Origin: CAZJFH01 sp964545205
GTDB lineage: Bacteria; Pseudomonadota; Alphaproteobacteria; Rhodospirillales; Magnetospirillaceae
DNA length: 31,941 bases
Direction of reading: 5' to 3'
Assembly: GCA_964545205.1 (NCBI GenBank)
Contig: CAZJFH010000057.1
Location: 1-31,941 of the forward strand
Shown: positions 15,579 through 24,408 of the stretch, in pieces
How positions within the stretch are numbered: the first letter of the stretch is position 1
Layout: every line of letters starts with the position of its first letter
Made by a program: the position numbers and the translations under genes
Notes under the pieces: generated by a model
The model's input: only the letters and a program-made list of their open reading frames with translations
Database searches by the model: none
What the model was told of the DNA's origin: nothing

Positions 15579-17642
15579 CTAGCCGCCGTAGACCACGAAC
15601 CGGTTCTTGCCGGCGCGCTTGGCCTCGTACATGGCATCGTCGGCGCAGCGCAGCAGGTCGTCGCACATGACCCCGTGGTTCGGGAACATGCTGATGCCGA
15701 TGCTGGCGCCGACCACCAGTTCCTCGCCCTCGAACGGCACAGGCCGGCGCACCGCCTCGACCAGCTTGGCGGCGACGGCGCGGGCGGCGTCGATGTCGCT
15801 GATCTCGGTCAGCAGGACGACGAACTCGTCGCCGGCCAGGCGGGCGACGGTGTCGGCCTTGCGCACGCATTCGGTCATGCGCGCGGCGACCACCTTGAGC
15901 ATGTGGTCGCCGGCTTCGTGGCCGTGGGTGTCGTTGATCTGCTTGAAGCCGTCGAGGTCGAGGAACAGCACCGCCAGAGCGCGATCGTGGCGGCGGGCCT
16001 GCTCGATGGCCTGCCCGAGCCGGTCGAGCAGCAGATGCCGGTTGGGCAGATCGGTGAGGATGTCGTAATGCGCCAGGTGCCGGATGCGCTCCTGCGCCTG
16101 CTTGCGCTCGGTGATGTCGCGGGCCACCGACAGCACCATCTCGCGGTCGTCCAGCGTGATCAGGTGCGCGTTGACCTCGACCGGGATGCGGCCGCCGTCG
16201 CGGGCGACGTGGACGGTCTCGAACAGCGCCCGGCCCTCGCCGCGCAGCGACGCGTCGATCGCCGCGCGGTCGGGGCCGGCTTCCCCGATGTCGTCGGCGG
16301 TCATCGCGAGCAGTTCCTCGCGCAGGTAGCCCAGCCGGGTGCAGGCGACGTCGTTGACCTCGACGAAGCGGCCGGCCCGACCGCCCTCGGCCAGCGGGTA
16401 GACGAAGATCGCGTCGGAGCTGCCGTTGAACAGCGCCCGGTAGCGCCGCTCGCGGTCGGCCAGGCTTCTCTGGTATTCGAGGCGCTTGGTGATGTCGTGG
16501 AAGGCCGCCACCGAGCCGACCACCTCGCCCGCGCGCACGATCGGCGCGGCGTTGAGCGACACCGGCAGCCAGCTTCCGTCGCCGCGCGCGAAATGCTCGA
16601 CCGGCGACTGGAAATCGCGCCCGACCGCCACCGCCTGATGCACCGGGCAGTCGTCGAGCGACACCTCGGTGCCGTCCGGGCGCGAGTGATGGAACAGCGC
16701 ATGCGCCGACTTGCCCATCAGATCGTCGACCGACCAGCCGAGCAGGCGCTCGGCCGCGGGGTTCATGAACACCACGCGGTCGTCGGCGTCGACGACGTAG
16801 ACGCCTTCGGCCAGCACCGAGGTGATCTCGCGCAGCCGGCGTTCGCTGTCGCTGACCGCCTCGCGCGCGGCGCGTTCGGCGCCGACGTCGCGCAGGCTGC
16901 CGCACAGCCCGCCGCCGCCGTTCGGCATCGGCCGGGCATGGATTTCCATCAGCCGGGCGCGGCCGTCGCTGGTCATCAGCCGCAGGTCATGGCGCCGCAT
17001 CTCGCCGGCGCCGGCGAACAGCGCCGCCAGCCCGGGCGCGTCCTCGGCGCGGTCGAGGGGATGGACGAAGTCGAGCGCCGGCCGCCCGAGGCATTCCTCG
17101 ACCGCGAAGCCGGTGATCTCGGTCCAGGACGGGCTGAGATAGGTCCAGCGGCCCTGCGCGTCGGTGGTGACGACGATGTCGCGGACGCCTTCGAGAATGC
17201 CGCGGAACCGCGCCTCGGCCGCGGCCAGGCGCCGCTCGCTCTCCTTGCGGTCGCTGACGTCGAGCAGGACGCTGGCGATGGCCGGCCGGCCTTCGTGCAG
17301 CACGCGCCGGCCGTGCACCTCGACCTCGATCACCCGGCCGTCCTTGCGCACCGCGCGGAAGCCGTAGCGGATGCTCTCGGCCTCGCCCCTGAGCCGACGG
17401 CCGACATTCTCGCGCACCAGCTCGCGATCCGCCTCGTGCACCAGCGACAGGCTGGGCACCGTCAGCAGCTCGTCGGGCCCGTAGCCGAGAATCTCGGCGG
17501 CCTTGTCGTTGACGAACTTGAAATGGCCGTCCTGGAAGACGTAGACCCCGACCAGCGACTGGTCGAGCAGGGCCGAGATCTCCTGCGGCGAAAGCTCCGC
17601 CGGACGGGCGGCGACGAGGGTCATGGCGCGACGGTCGAACAT
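15579..17642 (-). CDS. diguanylate cyclase with four PAS domains
   Basis: This 687-residue cytoplasmic sensor cyclase has four PAS domains in tandem (about residues 20-135, 145-265, 270-395, 400-520) and then a GGDEF domain (about 525-687). The active-site motif is AGDEF (603-607) rather than GGDEF; variants at the first Gly are active in several known cyclases. An RKAD inhibitory site sits five residues upstream. There is no membrane segment and no EAL domain. PAS ligands (haem, flavin or small molecules) cannot be told from sequence. The start is unsure: ATG at 17642 was chosen, but TTG 17660 and ATG 17624 are also in frame and none has a good ribosome site. It is divergent from the MaoC-like gene. 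Confidence 0.85.
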   Translation of the reverse strand: MFDRRAMTLVAARPAELSPQEISALLDQSLVGVYVFQDGHFKFVNDKAAEILGYGPDELLTVPSLSLVHEADRELVRENVGRRLRGEAESIRYGFRAVRKDGRVIEVEVHGRRVLHEGRPAIASVLLDVSDRKESERRLAAAEARFRGILEGVRDIVVTTDAQGRWTYLSPSWTEITGFAVEECLGRPALDFVHPLDRAEDAPGLAALFAGAGEMRRHDLRLMTSDGRARLMEIHARPMPNGGGGLCGSLRDVGAERAAREAVSDSERRLREITSVLAEGVYVVDADDRVVFMNPAAERLLGWSVDDLMGKSAHALFHHSRPDGTEVSLDDCPVHQAVAVGRDFQSPVEHFARGDGSWLPVSLNAAPIVRAGEVVGSVAAFHDITKRLEYQRSLADRERRYRALFNGSSDAIFVYPLAEGGRAGRFVEVNDVACTRLGYLREELLAMTADDIGEAGPDRAAIDASLRGEGRALFETVHVARDGGRIPVEVNAHLITLDDREMVLSVARDITERKQAQERIRHLAHYDILTDLPNRHLLLDRLGQAIEQARRHDRALAVLFLDLDGFKQINDTHGHEAGDHMLKVVAARMTECVRKADTVARLAGDEFVVLLTEISDIDAARAVAAKLVEAVRRPVPFEGEELVVGASIGISMFPNHGVMCDDLLRCADDAMYEAKRAGKNRFVVYGG

Positions 17643-17710
17643 GTTGTCGGGAAGAAACAACCTAGCACGGCACTTGCCCGGCGTGTAAACAAGCGCGTGG
17701 CCGGAGGAGA

Positions 17711-18163
17711 ATGGACGTGAGCGAACGCTGGCTCGAGGATTATGTGCCCGGCGCGGTGCACGAATTGGGGACCGTGGCGGTCGACGAGGCCGAGATCGTG
17801 GATTTCGCCCGGCGCTTCGACCCGCAGCCCTTCCACACCGACCCCGAGGCCGCGGCCAGGACGCCGTTCGGCGGCATCATCGCCAGCGGCTGGCACACGG
17901 CGGCGCTGATGATGCGGCTGTACGCCGTCAACTACCTGTCGCCGGCCTCCAGCCTGGCCTCGCCCGGCCTCGACGAGCTGCGCTGGCTGCGGCCGGTGCG
18001 CCCCGGCGACCGGCTGTCGGTGCGGGTGACGGTCGAGGACGCCCGGCCGTCGACCTCGAAGCCCGACCGCGGCGTCGTGCGCTCGCTGATCGAGGTGTTC
18101 AACCAGCGCGGCGAGCCGGTTCTGACGATGCGCGCCGTCAACATGGTGGCGCGGCGGCCATGA
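17711..18163 (+). CDS. MaoC-like (R)-specific enoyl-CoA hydratase/dehydratase
   Basis: This 150-residue hotdog-fold protein of the MaoC type should hydrate trans-2-enoyl-CoA or act on a related acyl-CoA. The hydratase motif is visible: Asp37 and His42 in FDPQPFHTD, followed by TPFGGIIASGWHT. The start follows GGAGGAG. It is first in a tight run with crcB and the pseudouridine synthase gene, each overlapping the next by 4 bp (ATGA). The functions are unrelated, so the coupling probably reflects genome compaction. The exact substrate is unknown. Confidence 0.85.
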   Translation: MDVSERWLEDYVPGAVHELGTVAVDEAEIVDFARRFDPQPFHTDPEAAARTPFGGIIASGWHTAALMMRLYAVNYLSPASSLASPGLDELRWLRPVRPGDRLSVRVTVEDARPSTSKPDRGVVRSLIEVFNQRGEPVLTMRAVNMVARRP

Positions 18164-18546
18164 GCGCGCCGCTGCTGGCCGCCGTCGCCGCCGGCGGGGC
18201 GCTCGGCGCCGTGCTGCGCTACGTGACGATGAGCGCGGTCGGCCACTGGCTGGGCGCCGGATTTCCCTGGGGAACGCTGCTGGTCAACGTCGCCGGCTCG
18301 TTCGCGATGGGACTGCTGGTCGAGCTGTCGGCCCTGGCCTGGTCGCCGAGCCCCGAGCTGCGGGCGCTGCTGACCGTCGGCGTGCTCGGCGGCTTCACGA
18401 CGTTTTCGACCTTTTCGCTCGACGTCGCCTATCTGGTCGAGCGGCAGCAGGCGCTGGCCGCCGCCGTCTACGCCGCCGCCTCGGTGGCGCTGTCGGTGGG
18501 GGCGCTGTTCATGGGTTTGTTTCTGGTACGGCAGGTGTTGCGATGA
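18160..18546 (+). CDS. crcB: fluoride ion channel CrcB/FluC
   Basis: This 128-residue inner-membrane protein has four hydrophobic helices. It carries the Fluc signature segments GGALGAVLRY, GTLLVNVAGSFAMG and GVLGGFTTFSTFSLD (with the TTFSTF phenylalanine box). Fluc dimers export fluoride. Length is standard. The start overlaps the MaoC-like stop (ATGA), so no fluoride riboswitch precedes this copy. It ends overlapping the pseudouridine synthase start. Confidence 0.95.
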   Translation: MSAPLLAAVAAGGALGAVLRYVTMSAVGHWLGAGFPWGTLLVNVAGSFAMGLLVELSALAWSPSPELRALLTVGVLGGFTTFSTFSLDVAYLVERQQALAAAVYAAASVALSVGALFMGLFLVRQVLR

Positions 18547-19526
18547 GCGGCGTGCAGACATTGACGGTGGCCGCGGACGAGGCCGACATCCGCCTGGACC
18601 GCTGGTTCAAGCGGCATTTGCCGCAGGTGCCCCACGGCATGCTCGAGAAGCTGCTGCGGTCGGGGCAGGTGCGGGTCGACGGCAAGCGCGCCAAGGCCAA
18701 CCAGCGGCTGGAGCCGGGTCAGCAGATCCGCATCCCGCCGCTGCCCGACTCGCCGCCGCCGGTCGCGGCGCCAAGACCCGGGGTGCCCGAGGCCGACGCG
18801 CGCATGCTGCGCGACGCGGTGATCTACAAGGACGACCACGTCATCGCGCTGAACAAGCCGCCGGGCCTGGCGGTCCAGGGCGGCACCGGCATGCGCGAGC
18901 GCCATCTCGACGCGATGCTCGACGCGCTGGCCTTCGATGGCGAGCGGCCGCGCCTGGTCCATCGCCTCGACAAGGACACGTCGGGCGTGCTGCTGCTCGG
19001 GCGCACCGCGGCCGCCGCCGCGAAGCTGGCCGCCGCCTTCCGCAGCCGCGCGGCGCGCAAGCTCTACTGGGCGGTGGTGGTCGGGGTGCCGAAGCCGCGC
19101 CAGGGCCGGATCGACGCGCCGCTGGCGAAGCTGCCCGGCCGCCTCGGCGAGAAGGTCGGCGTCGACGAGGACGAGGGCAAGCGCGCCGTCACCTGGTACC
19201 GCACCGTCGAGGCGGTCAAGCGGGCGGCCTGGCTGGAGCTCGACCCCCGCACCGGGCGCACGCACCAGCTCCGCGCCCATTGCGCGCTGCTGAACACGCC
19301 CATCCTCGGCGACGGCAAGTACGGCGCCGCCGAAGCCTTCCTGTCGGGCCAGGGGGTGAGCCGCAAGCTGCACCTGCACGCCCGCGCCATCCGCATGCCG
19401 CACCCGGCCCACGGCACGCTGGAGCTGGTGGCGCCGCTGCCCGAGCACATGGCGACCACCTTCCGCTTCTTCGGCTTCGAGGAGCGCGAGGCCGGCAAGC
19501 CGTTCGTCGCCTTCGACGAGGACTAG
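18543..19526 (+). CDS. rluC: RluC/RluD-family 23S rRNA pseudouridine synthase
   Basis: This 327-residue enzyme has an N-terminal S4 RNA-binding domain (about 15-75) and a pseudouridine synthase domain. The catalytic Asp143 lies in VHRLDKDTSGVLLL, and the further motifs RKLYWAVV and GRTHQLRAH are present. RluC modifies 23S rRNA at 955, 2504 and 2580 in E. coli, RluD at 1911, 1915 and 1917; the single S4 domain, length and context favour RluC, but this is not certain. The start overlaps the crcB stop by 4 bp. Its last four bases overlap the stop of the convergent gene. Confidence 0.88.
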   Translation: MSGVQTLTVAADEADIRLDRWFKRHLPQVPHGMLEKLLRSGQVRVDGKRAKANQRLEPGQQIRIPPLPDSPPPVAAPRPGVPEADARMLRDAVIYKDDHVIALNKPPGLAVQGGTGMRERHLDAMLDALAFDGERPRLVHRLDKDTSGVLLLGRTAAAAAKLAAAFRSRAARKLYWAVVVGVPKPRQGRIDAPLAKLPGRLGEKVGVDEDEGKRAVTWYRTVEAVKRAAWLELDPRTGRTHQLRAHCALLNTPILGDGKYGAAEAFLSGQGVSRKLHLHARAIRMPHPAHGTLELVAPLPEHMATTFRFFGFEEREAGKPFVAFDED

Positions 19527-19978
19527 CCGCCGCCGGCCGGCGCCGCCGCGCCGAACGGCGCCGGGCCGGGTCCGCGCAGGGACGGAAGGTCGCGGGGCAG
19601 TTCCAGACCGGGGCGGGAGCCTGGCTGCGCGTCGCGCAGCGGCCGCAGGCCTTCGGCATCGGCGTCGTCCGCCTCCTCGATCTCCTCGGCCAGTTCGCCG
19701 ACCCATTCCGCCGGCGGCAGGCCGCGGCGGGCCGGCGCCGGCGCGCGCGGAACCGCCATCGGCACCACCACCGTGGGCAGGCCGGTGCCGGTCCGCTGCC
19801 GCTGGGGCCGGGGATCGGGCGCCGGCCGGATCACCTCGACGCCGGCGGTCTCCTCGCGTTCGACCCCCGTCCGCCCGGCGTCCGGCACGGTGATCACCTC
19901 GACCTGGTCGGCGGCCCGGGCCGAAACCACCGAGGACGCCACGAGCGCCGCGAGCACGGCCACAGCCATGCGTTTCAT
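19523..19978 (-). CDS. small exported proline-rich protein, unknown function
   Basis: This 151-residue protein has a clear signal peptide (residues 1-22, MKRMAVAVLAALVASS...ARA-AD). After it comes a short strand-forming segment (QVEVITVPDAGRT) and then a low-complexity, Pro/Arg/Ala-rich chain with an acidic patch (AEEIEEADDADAEG). I recognise no domain. The start at 19978 is supported by GGAGGTGG. Coding status rests on the signal peptide, ribosome site and codon use. It is divergent from the exported PRC-barrel gene (183 bp apart). Confidence 0.6.
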   Translation of the reverse strand: MKRMAVAVLAALVASSVVSARAADQVEVITVPDAGRTGVEREETAGVEVIRPAPDPRPQRQRTGTGLPTVVVPMAVPRAPAPARRGLPPAEWVGELAEEIEEADDADAEGLRPLRDAQPGSRPGLELPRDLPSLRGPGPAPFGAAAPAGGG

Positions 19979-20161
19979 GGCCACCTCCGAAAAGGGTTGC
20001 GCTATCCGGCAGATGGTGTCCGACCGGCCCCGGGGCGGGCGCCCTGCCCCCAATGAGCGGCGCCGTATTCCCCTTCGCGGACTCCTCCCGAACACCTTCC
20101 GCCATCCGGCCGGGACCCCCACGTCAATGGCTAAGACGTCTTCGACCAGACAGGAGTGGAC

Positions 20162-20659
20162 ATGCGACGGATGGTTTCGACGCTGGCAGTCGCGCTGGCC
20201 ATGGCCGCGGCGGGCGCGCGCGCCGACACCGCGCCGGCGGCGCCGGCCGACCCCGGAACCTCGCCGCTGCTGAAGGAGGGCGAGCCGATGGGCGCCCTGC
20301 CCGAGACCGAAGCCGGCGAACTCGACCCGGCGCCGGTGTTCGACAGGGCGATGCGCGAGGACGCCGAAGGACTGCGCGAGATCATCGGCCGTCCGGTCTA
20401 CTCCGCCGACGGCGAGCGCTTCGGCGAGGTCGCGGCGCTGGTCGTCGAGCGCGGCAGCGATCGGGTGATCGGCGCGCTGGTCGAGCACGGCGGGTTTCTC
20501 GGCGCCTTCGAGAACGAGGTTCTGGTGCCGGCCGAGCAGATCGAGACGGTGAACGCCGACAGCGTCGTGCTGCGCTGGACCGCAGCCGAGATGGACTCGG
20601 CGCCGCCGGTCGACCAGGAGGAACTCGCGGCCTCGCCGGACCTGGTTCGGGTCGAGTAG
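20162..20659 (+). CDS. exported PRC-barrel protein
   Basis: This 165-residue protein has a signal peptide (1-22, ending ARA-DT), a Pro/Ala/Glu-rich linker and a PRC-barrel-like domain (about 72-140: EIIGRPVYSADGERFGEVAALVVERGSDRVIGALVE...VLVPAEQIE). PRC barrels are small beta-barrels that mediate binding, as in the photosynthetic reaction centre H subunit and RimM. Exported forms occur in alphaproteobacteria but have no settled role. The ATG at 20162 is chosen because CAGGAG lies five bases upstream; a GTG two codons earlier is in frame. A palindrome AAGACGTCTT lies just upstream in the divergent region and could be a regulatory site. Confidence 0.75.
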   Translation: MRRMVSTLAVALAMAAAGARADTAPAAPADPGTSPLLKEGEPMGALPETEAGELDPAPVFDRAMREDAEGLREIIGRPVYSADGERFGEVAALVVERGSDRVIGALVEHGGFLGAFENEVLVPAEQIETVNADSVVLRWTAAEMDSAPPVDQEELAASPDLVRVE

Positions 20660-20770
20660 CGCGCGGCACCACCTATTTGCGGGCGGCGCTCGCGATGCGG
20701 CGGCCACCGTCGGACTTGGTGCCGGCCGGCCGGCTGCGGTAAAGTCGGCCGGCAACCGATACCGAAAGCC

Positions 20771-21463
20771 ATGCCCGCCAAGATTCGTCTCGCCGTGTTC
20801 GACGTCGACGGCACCCTCGTCGACAGCCAGCACAACATCGTCGCCGCCATGTCGGCGGCGTTCCGCGCCCACGGCCTCGCCGCGGCGCCCGACGCCGCCG
20901 TGCGGCGGATCATCGGGCTGTCTCTGGTCGAGGCCGTCGCCGCGCTGCTGCCCGGGTCCGCGGACGCGCTGCACCACCGCGTCGCCGAATCCTACAAGGA
21001 GGCGTTCGTCGAACTGCGCCGCCAGCCCGACCACAGCGAGCCGCTGTTCGCGGGCGCCGTCGAGGCGCTCGACCGCCTCGAGGCCGACGGCTGGCTGCTG
21101 GGCATCGCCACCGGCAAGTCGCAACGCGGGGTGCGTTCGATGGTCGAGCGGCACGGCCTCCACGGCCGTTTCCTGACCGTCCAGACTCCCGACGAGAACC
21201 CTGGCAAGCCGCATCCGGCGATGCTGCTGGCGGCGATGGCCGAGCTTGGCGCCGAGACGGCGGACACCGTGATGATAGGCGACACCGCCTACGACATGCT
21301 GATGGCGCGCAGCGCCCGCGTCGCCGGCATCGGCGTCGGCTGGGGCTATCACCATCCCGAAGAGCTTCGCGAGGCCGGCGCCGCCGTGGTGGTCGACGGC
21401 TATCCCGAACTGCCGCCGGCGATCACCACGGTCATGGAGGCGGCGGCATGCGTCTGCACGTAG
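20771..21463 (+). CDS. HAD-family phosphatase (phosphoglycolate phosphatase-like)
   Basis: This 230-residue HAD hydrolase has motif I FDVDGTLVDS (nucleophile Asp11, acid/base Asp13), motif II GIATGKS, the motif III Lys in GKPHP and motif IV MIGDTAYDM. The helical cap between motifs I and II is the subclass I type of phosphoglycolate phosphatases and beta-phosphoglucomutases. In alphaproteobacteria such a gene often sits between the RluC-type gene and an ATP12 gene, as here. The substrate is not proven. Its 3' end overlaps the AsmA-like gene by 16 bp. Confidence 0.85.
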   Translation: MPAKIRLAVFDVDGTLVDSQHNIVAAMSAAFRAHGLAAAPDAAVRRIIGLSLVEAVAALLPGSADALHHRVAESYKEAFVELRRQPDHSEPLFAGAVEALDRLEADGWLLGIATGKSQRGVRSMVERHGLHGRFLTVQTPDENPGKPHPAMLLAAMAELGAETADTVMIGDTAYDMLMARSARVAGIGVGWGYHHPEELREAGAAVVVDGYPELPPAITTVMEAAACVCT

Positions 21464-23658
21464 CCCTGAAGCTCGCGGCGGCCGCCGGCGTGGTCGCCGT
21501 GGTCTCGCTGGTCGCCGTCGCCAAGTCGATCGACATCGAGTCCTACCGCCGCCTGACCACCGAGATGGCCGGCGCCGCGATCGGGCGCGAGGTCCGGATC
21601 GACGGCGACTTCAAGCTGGAGCTGTCGTGGTCGCCGCGCCTCGTCGCCAGCGGCGTCAAGGTCGCCAACGCGCAAGGCGCCGCCCGCGAGCACATGCTGA
21701 CCATCGGCCGCGTCGAGGCCGACATCGGACTGATCCCGCTGCTGCGGCGCCAGATCGACGTCCGCCGCCTGCTGCTGGTCGAACCCGACCTGATGCTCGA
21801 GCGCGACGCGACGGGCGCCGGCAACTGGAAACTGGCCTCCGCCGAGGCCGTCGAGGTGGCGTCCGACGAGGGCGGACCGGTCACCACGATCAGCATCGGC
21901 CGGCTGGTCGCCGAGAAGGCGCGCATCGCCTTCTACGACGAGCGCAGCCGCGATCTGAAGGCGTTCGTCCTCGACAAGCTGACGGTGGAATCCGACGCCG
22001 CCACCGCGCCGGTCTCGTTCACCGCGGTCGGCGCCTACGACCAGCACCGGATCGACGTCTCCGGCCTGGTCGGCTCGCTGGCCGAGATGCAGCACCAGCA
22101 CCGGGCCTTCCCGCTGAAGATCAGGGCCAAGGCCGGTGGCAGCCTGCTGCTGATCGACGGCAAGATCGGCGACCTGACCGCGGCCGAGGATCTCGACCTG
22201 CGCATCTCGCTGGAGGGCACCGACGTCGCCGAAGCCGGCCGCCTGCTCGGCCGCGACGACGTGCCGGCGCTGGGTCCGTACCGCGTCGGCGTGCGGGTCG
22301 CCGGCAGCCTGGCCGATCCGGACTTTCCCGAAATCGATGCCGCCGTCGGCAAGAAGGACCTGATCCGCCTGGCGGCCCGCGGCGCGCTGAAGCCGAAGGG
22401 CACCGACCTGACGGTCACCGCCGAAGCCGACGACGCCGCCGCCGCCGCCAAGGCCCTGGGCCTGACGCCGCCCAAGGCCAAGCCGCTGCGCGCCACCGCG
22501 CAGTTGAGCGGCGGCCGCGACAAGTGGCGGCTGGCCGGACTGCAAGGCACCATCGGCGACAGCGACGTCGCCGGCGAGGTCGGCATCCGCATCGCCGACG
22601 GCCCGCAGGTCACCGCCGTGCTGAAGTCGCGCCGCCTGGACCTCGCGGATCTCGGGCTGGCGCCGCCGCAGCCCGCAGTCGCCCCGCCGCAGCCGTCGCC
22701 CGCCGCCGGGCCGCTGTTCTCGGACGAGCCGCTGCGGCTGGGCGGCCTGCACGCGTTCGACATGGACGTCGCCTGGACCGCCAACCACTTCGTCGCCCGC
22801 GGCGTGCCGTCGCAAAACGCCGAGGCGCGGGTCTCGCTGAAGGACGGCCTGCTGGTGATCGAGCCCTTCGCCGCCAGACTGGCCGGCGGCACGATCTCGG
22901 CGAACCTGACGCTGGACGCCAAGGGCGAGACTCCCAGCCTGCGCGGCGCGGTCACCGCCAACGGCGTCGGCATGGGCGAACTGCTGGCGGCGCTGGGGCT
23001 GACCCGCTCCGTTTCGGGCGGCCGCGGCGACGTCTCGGTGCGCCTGTCCGGCCAGGGCGCCTCCAGCCGCCGGCTCGCCGCCAGCCTGAACGGCGACGTC
23101 GCCGTCGTCGTCGACCAGGCGACGATCGACAACACCACCGTCGACCTGTTGGCCTTCGACGTCATGCGGCGGCTGACGCCGTGGTCGCCGGCGGCCGAGC
23201 AGACCCGGGTCAACTGCCTGGCGGCCGGCTTCGCCGTCGAGGGCGGCGTGGCGACCGCCCGCAGCCTGCTGCTCGACACCGCCGTCATGACCATGCGCGG
23301 CGAGGCGACGATCGATCTCGGCCGCGAGACCATCGACGCCACCCTGGTGCCCAAGCCGAAGGAGGCGAGCCTGCTCAACCTGGCGACGCCGATGGACGTC
23401 ACCGGGCCGCTGTCCGAGCCGGTGGTGGTGCCGAACCCGCAGGCGGTGGTCGCCGGCCTGGCGGTCGGGGCCGCCGCGGCGGCGATCAATCCCATCGGCG
23501 CGCTGCTTCCGTTCGTCACCGCCGGGGGCGGCGATCAAAACGCTTGCGCCGAGGCGGCGCGCAATGCCAGACAACCGTCGGCCAAGGCCGGTTCGGCGCC
23601 GACGCTGCTGCCCGATGTCGGCCGGCTGCTCGAGAACGTGTTCGGAAAGACCAAGTGA
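21448..23658 (+). CDS. AsmA-family protein
   Basis: This 736-residue envelope protein is anchored by one N-terminal membrane helix (about 7-27). The rest is periplasmic, rich in beta strands, with the AsmA pattern (R-E-V-x-I-D-G-x-F ... VANAQGA ... VEADIGLIPLLRRQI) at the N-terminus. An AsmA_2-like C-terminal region covers about 480-640. AsmA-like proteins form long grooves thought to carry phospholipids between membranes. A Pro-rich linker (PPQPAVAPPQPSPAAG, about 408-424) splits the two parts. It overlaps the HAD gene by 16 bp at its start and the ATP12 gene by 4 bp at its end, so the three are one transcription unit. Confidence 0.85.
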   Translation: MRLHVALKLAAAAGVVAVVSLVAVAKSIDIESYRRLTTEMAGAAIGREVRIDGDFKLELSWSPRLVASGVKVANAQGAAREHMLTIGRVEADIGLIPLLRRQIDVRRLLLVEPDLMLERDATGAGNWKLASAEAVEVASDEGGPVTTISIGRLVAEKARIAFYDERSRDLKAFVLDKLTVESDAATAPVSFTAVGAYDQHRIDVSGLVGSLAEMQHQHRAFPLKIRAKAGGSLLLIDGKIGDLTAAEDLDLRISLEGTDVAEAGRLLGRDDVPALGPYRVGVRVAGSLADPDFPEIDAAVGKKDLIRLAARGALKPKGTDLTVTAEADDAAAAAKALGLTPPKAKPLRATAQLSGGRDKWRLAGLQGTIGDSDVAGEVGIRIADGPQVTAVLKSRRLDLADLGLAPPQPAVAPPQPSPAAGPLFSDEPLRLGGLHAFDMDVAWTANHFVARGVPSQNAEARVSLKDGLLVIEPFAARLAGGTISANLTLDAKGETPSLRGAVTANGVGMGELLAALGLTRSVSGGRGDVSVRLSGQGASSRRLAASLNGDVAVVVDQATIDNTTVDLLAFDVMRRLTPWSPAAEQTRVNCLAAGFAVEGGVATARSLLLDTAVMTMRGEATIDLGRETIDATLVPKPKEASLLNLATPMDVTGPLSEPVVVPNPQAVVAGLAVGAAAAAINPIGALLPFVTAGGGDQNACAEAARNARQPSAKAGSAPTLLPDVGRLLENVFGKTK

Positions 23659-24362
23659 TTCCCGGAAAGATCAAGCGCTTCTACAGGTCCGCGGAAGCCA
23701 CCGCGACCGACGAGGGCTTCGCCGTCACGCTCGACGGCCGGCCGATCCGCACGCCGGCCGGCAAGCCCCTGCGGCTGCGCAACGCCGCCCTGGCCGAGGC
23801 CCTGGCCGGGGAATGGCGCGCCCAGGGCGAGCAGGTCGAGCCGCACACCATGCCGCTGACCCAGCTCGCCAGCACCGCGATCGACCGCGTTGCGCCGCAG
23901 CGCGGGGCCATCCTCGACGAGCTGTTGCGCTATGCCGGCACCGACATGCTGTGCTACCGCGCCGACGAGCCCGCCGACCTGGTCCGCCGGCAGGAGGCGC
24001 TGTGGACGCCGCTGCTCGACTGGGCGGCCGAGCGTTTCGGGGTGCGGCTGGCGGTGACCTGCGGCGTCATGCCCGCGGACCAGCCCGCCGAAGCGCTGGC
24101 GGGGTTGCGCGCGGCGCTCGAAGCCTGCGACGACCTGCGCCTGACCGCGCTGCAGTCGGCCACCGCCGCCACCGGCTCGCTGGTGATCGCGCTGGCCCTG
24201 GTCGAGGGCCGGCTGGTCGCCGAGACGGCCTTCGCGGTCGCCTTCGCCGACGAGATCTACCAGGCCGAACTGTGGGGCGACGACGCCGAGGCCGAGGCGC
24301 GGCGCGAGCGCCTGAAGGCCGACATCCAAGCCGCCGAGCGGTTCGCACGGCTGGCCGAATGA
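23655..24362 (+). CDS. ATP12-family F1-ATPase assembly chaperone
   Basis: This 235-residue protein matches the ATP12 family: IKRFYRSAEA at the start, TLDGRPIRTPAGKPL, MPLTQLASTAIDR, YAGTDMLCYRAD, LWTPLLDWA and the C-terminal FADEIYQAELWGDDAEAEARR. In mitochondria Atp12 guards the alpha subunit during F1 assembly, and alphaproteobacteria carry the homologue. This gene is one of the clearer taxonomic hints in the window. The start is GTG at 23655, overlapping the AsmA stop (GTGA), with GGAAAG upstream. A 13-bp GC hairpin follows the stop. Confidence 0.9.
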   Translation: MIPGKIKRFYRSAEATATDEGFAVTLDGRPIRTPAGKPLRLRNAALAEALAGEWRAQGEQVEPHTMPLTQLASTAIDRVAPQRGAILDELLRYAGTDMLCYRADEPADLVRRQEALWTPLLDWAAERFGVRLAVTCGVMPADQPAEALAGLRAALEACDDLRLTALQSATAATGSLVIALALVEGRLVAETAFAVAFADEIYQAELWGDDAEAEARRERLKADIQAAERFARLAE

Positions 24363-24378
24363 CAAAGCTGCGCGCCGC

Positions 24379-24408
24379 CCCGCCCCCGCCCCGCCGGGCG
24401 GGGGCGGG
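24379..24408 (+). terminator. 13-bp perfect GC hairpin after the ATP12 gene
   Basis: CCCGCCCCCGCCC (24379-24391) pairs perfectly with 24396-24408 around a 4-nt loop, 16 bp after the ATP12 stop. No T run follows on either strand. It probably ends or protects the HAD-AsmA-ATP12 transcript. Confidence 0.45.

Noticed and set aside
18040..18160. Fluoride riboswitch upstream of crcB
   Set aside because: crcB starts inside the preceding gene's stop codon, so there is no leader to hold one.
21400..23574. A minus-strand open frame of about 720 codons opposite the AsmA-like gene
   Set aside because: It shows the same shadow composition, and the plus-strand AsmA frame has the membrane anchor and family pattern.
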